A stretch of DNA of 64,000 nt from Pseudomonas sp. SCA2728.1_7 (GTDB taxonomy: Bacteria; Pseudomonadota; Gammaproteobacteria; Pseudomonadales; Pseudomonadaceae), in assembly GCF_018138145.1 (NCBI RefSeq), contig NZ_CP073104.1:1116001-1180000 (forward strand). Reading direction: 5' to 3'. Positions 62,463 through 64,000 of this stretch are shown here, one piece after another. Under the pieces are notes generated by a model that was not told the origin of the DNA, made no database searches, and worked only from the letters and a program-made list of their open reading frames with translations. The position numbers were made by a program, and so were the translations under genes. The first letter of the stretch is position 1, and each line of letters begins with the position of its first letter.

Positions 62463-63155
62463 TCAGTTGCCCGGTTTCCAGGCACCGGCGTTCATGCCAT
62501 CGACCAGACGATTGATCGCCTCGCGCATGGCCAGATCCAGTACTTTGCCGTTGAGGGTCGAGTCGTAGGCAGCGGTGCCGCCGAAGCCGATGATTTCGCG
62601 ATTGGACAAGGCGTATTCGCCGGCGCCCTGGGTCGAATACACCACTTCGGAAGTGCTGATGTTGACGATGTTCAGGTTGACCTTGGCGTAAGCCACTTGA
62701 GTCTTGCCACGGCCGAGAATGCCGAACAACTGGTGATCGCCGGTCTCTTTGCGGCCGAACTCGGTGACGTCACCGGTGACCACGTAATCAGCGCCTTTCA
62801 AGCGTTGGGCCTGGCCCTTGATCGCGGCTTCCTGCTGGATTTCACCCATGTTGTCGCGGTCCAGCACGCTGAAGCGGTTGGTCTGCTGCAAGTGAGTGAT
62901 GAGAATGGTCTTGGCCTGACCGCCGAGACGGTCGACGCCGTCGGAGAAGATCCCGCGCATGTAGCTGGAGCGGTTGTCGAACTTGCCCACGGCCATTGGC
63001 ACGCGAACGCCGGTCCAGACTTGTGTGGCGCTTTCAACCTTGGCCACCGGCAATGCACGGGAGCTTTCGGTGGCGCAACCGGCGAGTGTGCCGGCAATCG
63101 TGCCGAGCACAGCAATCGCAACGCCTGAAACCAGCATCCGGGAGATCATTCTCAC
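62463..63155 (-). CDS. CsgG/HfaB-like lipoprotein
   Basis: This 230-aa lipoprotein has lipobox LAGC and the CsgG-type body (VPMAVGKFDNRSSY, DRLGGQAKTILITHLQQTNRFSVLDRDNMGEIQQE, GADYVVTGDVTEFGRKETGD). CsgG proteins form outer-membrane secretion pores for curli, but no curli genes are seen here. A GTG start at 63155 has AAGGA 7 nt upstream. The ATG at 63149 is two codons later. First gene of the CsgG-like/DUF4810/DUF799 operon. Confidence 0.9.
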   Translation of the reverse strand: MRMISRMLVSGVAIAVLGTIAGTLAGCATESSRALPVAKVESATQVWTGVRVPMAVGKFDNRSSYMRGIFSDGVDRLGGQAKTILITHLQQTNRFSVLDRDNMGEIQQEAAIKGQAQRLKGADYVVTGDVTEFGRKETGDHQLFGILGRGKTQVAYAKVNLNIVNISTSEVVYSTQGAGEYALSNREIIGFGGTAAYDSTLNGKVLDLAMREAINRLVDGMNAGAWKPGN

Positions 63156-63303
63156 TGAGTATTCCTTTTGAAAAACGGGGATGTCCCGGCGCGGCAATGC
63201 GCGGCGGGAGCTGAAAAGGGGCGGCATTATGACAAAGTGCCATCATTCGCGACAGGCTTTTTTGACGCCAATGAATTGGCTGTCTTGAGTACACACAAAA
63301 CCC

Positions 63304-63392
63304 TGTAGGAGTGAGCCTGCTCGCGATAGCGGTGTGTCAGACAACATCACCGTGAATGACACACCGCTATCGCGAGCAGGCTCACTCCTACA
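63304..63392. repeat. REPIN between the CsgG-like gene and dnaE2
   Basis: Arms TGTAGGAGTGAGCCTGCTCG (from 63304) and complement (to 63392); spacer ends GCGGTGTGTCAG and TGACACACCGC. Confidence 0.95.
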
Positions 63393-63415
63393 GGGGTTTT
63401 GTGTTTGGCCTGGGA

Positions 63416-64000
63416 TCAGTGGAAATCGCGGCTCTGCACGCGGATGCCGTTGAGCAGCGGGCTGAGATCGCTCAGGCGCCCGGCAATCAGATGGCGCACT
63501 TCGCCTTCGCGCTCCCAGCGGCCATCGACCTTGAGCAATTGCGAACCCACCAGCACTTGCCGCTGACGCTCGGCCAGATCGCGCCAGACCACCACGTTGA
63601 CGTTGCCGAATTCGTCTTCCAGGGTCACAAACGTCACACCGCTGGCGGTGCCCGGTCGTTGGCGCCCCGTCACCAGCCCGGCGACGCTCACCGGCCGACC
63701 GTGTTCGACGTCGAGCAATTCCTGCGAACTACGACAACGCCGGGCTTTGAGTTCACCGCGCAACAGCGCCAACGGATGCGGCCCCAACGTGGTGCCGACG
63801 GTGCTGTAATCGGCATGCAGATCCTCGCCAACGCTGGGTTTGGGCAGCATCACCTCGGCCTCCTCCTGACTCGGCAACCCGGCAAACAGGCCCAGCTGTT
63901 TCTGCACCCCGGCGACTTCCCAGCGCGCCCGATGCCGATGCCCGGCCAAACCGCGCAACGCCCCGGAATCGGCGAGCAACGCCTGCGCCCGACTGTCGAG
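63416..64000 (-). CDS. dnaE2: Error-prone DNA polymerase DnaE2 (ImuC), C-terminal part
   Basis: The last 194 residues of the SOS mutagenesis polymerase DnaE2/ImuC are seen. The frame runs off the right edge. The C-terminal OB-fold is clear ([44 protein letters not shown], then [26 protein letters not shown]). An internal ATTG-type start is not real; the gene begins outside the window, probably with imuA-imuB. Confidence 0.93.
   Translation of the reverse strand, partial: LDSRAQALLADSGALRGLAGHRHRARWEVAGVQKQLGLFAGLPSQEEAEVMLPKPSVGEDLHADYSTVGTTLGPHPLALLRGELKARRCRSSQELLDVEHGRPVSVAGLVTGRQRPGTASGVTFVTLEDEFGNVNVVVWRDLAERQRQVLVGSQLLKVDGRWEREGEVRHLIAGRLSDLSPLLNGIRVQSRDFH

Overview
The window is chromosomal DNA of a fluorescent Pseudomonas (P. 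fluorescens group). The evidence is the gene content (class I cobaltochelatase operon, Cti, RsbRST, imuC/dnaE2-type polymerase), the high-GC codon use, and about ten copies of the Pseudomonas REP/REPIN palindrome. No rRNA, tRNA, CRISPR or prophage was seen. One IS4-family insertion sequence is present.

Layout. 1-7100 (minus): cobalamin operon cobW-cobN-AAA+ ATPase/VWA chelatase subunit behind a B12 riboswitch. 7110-9770: repeat-rich island with large inverted arms, one arm split by an intact IS4-family element. 9770-12254 (plus): second B12 riboswitch, then cbtB-cbtA-cobE-cobM. 12414-16569 (minus): nfuA, an acyltransferase and cti. 16723-24570: metH, a DUF2970 protein, a periplasmic binding protein, a 37-aa membrane peptide, cysI and a DUF934 gene. 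24639-26966: sohB, a histidine phosphatase and an SCP2 protein. 27110-32645 (minus): the yejABEF peptide importer. 32872-41343 (minus): TonB receptor, Xre-RES toxin-antitoxin pair, STN-type TonB transducer, FecR and ECF sigma. 41641-47445: hoxX, LysR, a fatty-acid hydroxylase/SRPBCC fusion and an SMP-30-like gene. 47580-49477: small stress-type proteins. 49727-55152: RsbR-RsbS-RsbT, a SpoIIE-type phosphatase and two histidine kinases in one operon. 55384-64000 (minus): UvrA-like ABC ATPase, PAS hybrid kinase, GntR regulator, a lipoprotein triad, and the end of dnaE2.

Main points. (1) The chelatase ATPase gene ends at a dnaX-like -1 frameshift signal (A AAA AAG, 5-nt spacer, perfect 14-bp hairpin). 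This would fuse it to a VWA domain that has no usable start codon of its own, so one gene could make both the small (I) and medium (D) chelatase subunits. (2) The two TonB receptors and the yej operon share a 40-nt promoter-like block with invariant internal spacing, which suggests one regulon, possibly under the ECF sigma factor encoded here. (3) REPINs have entered genes: one lies in frame inside cobN, and another supplies the last codons and stop of yejF. (4) A stressosome-type RsbRST module is joined to two-component kinases with no sigma-B in view.
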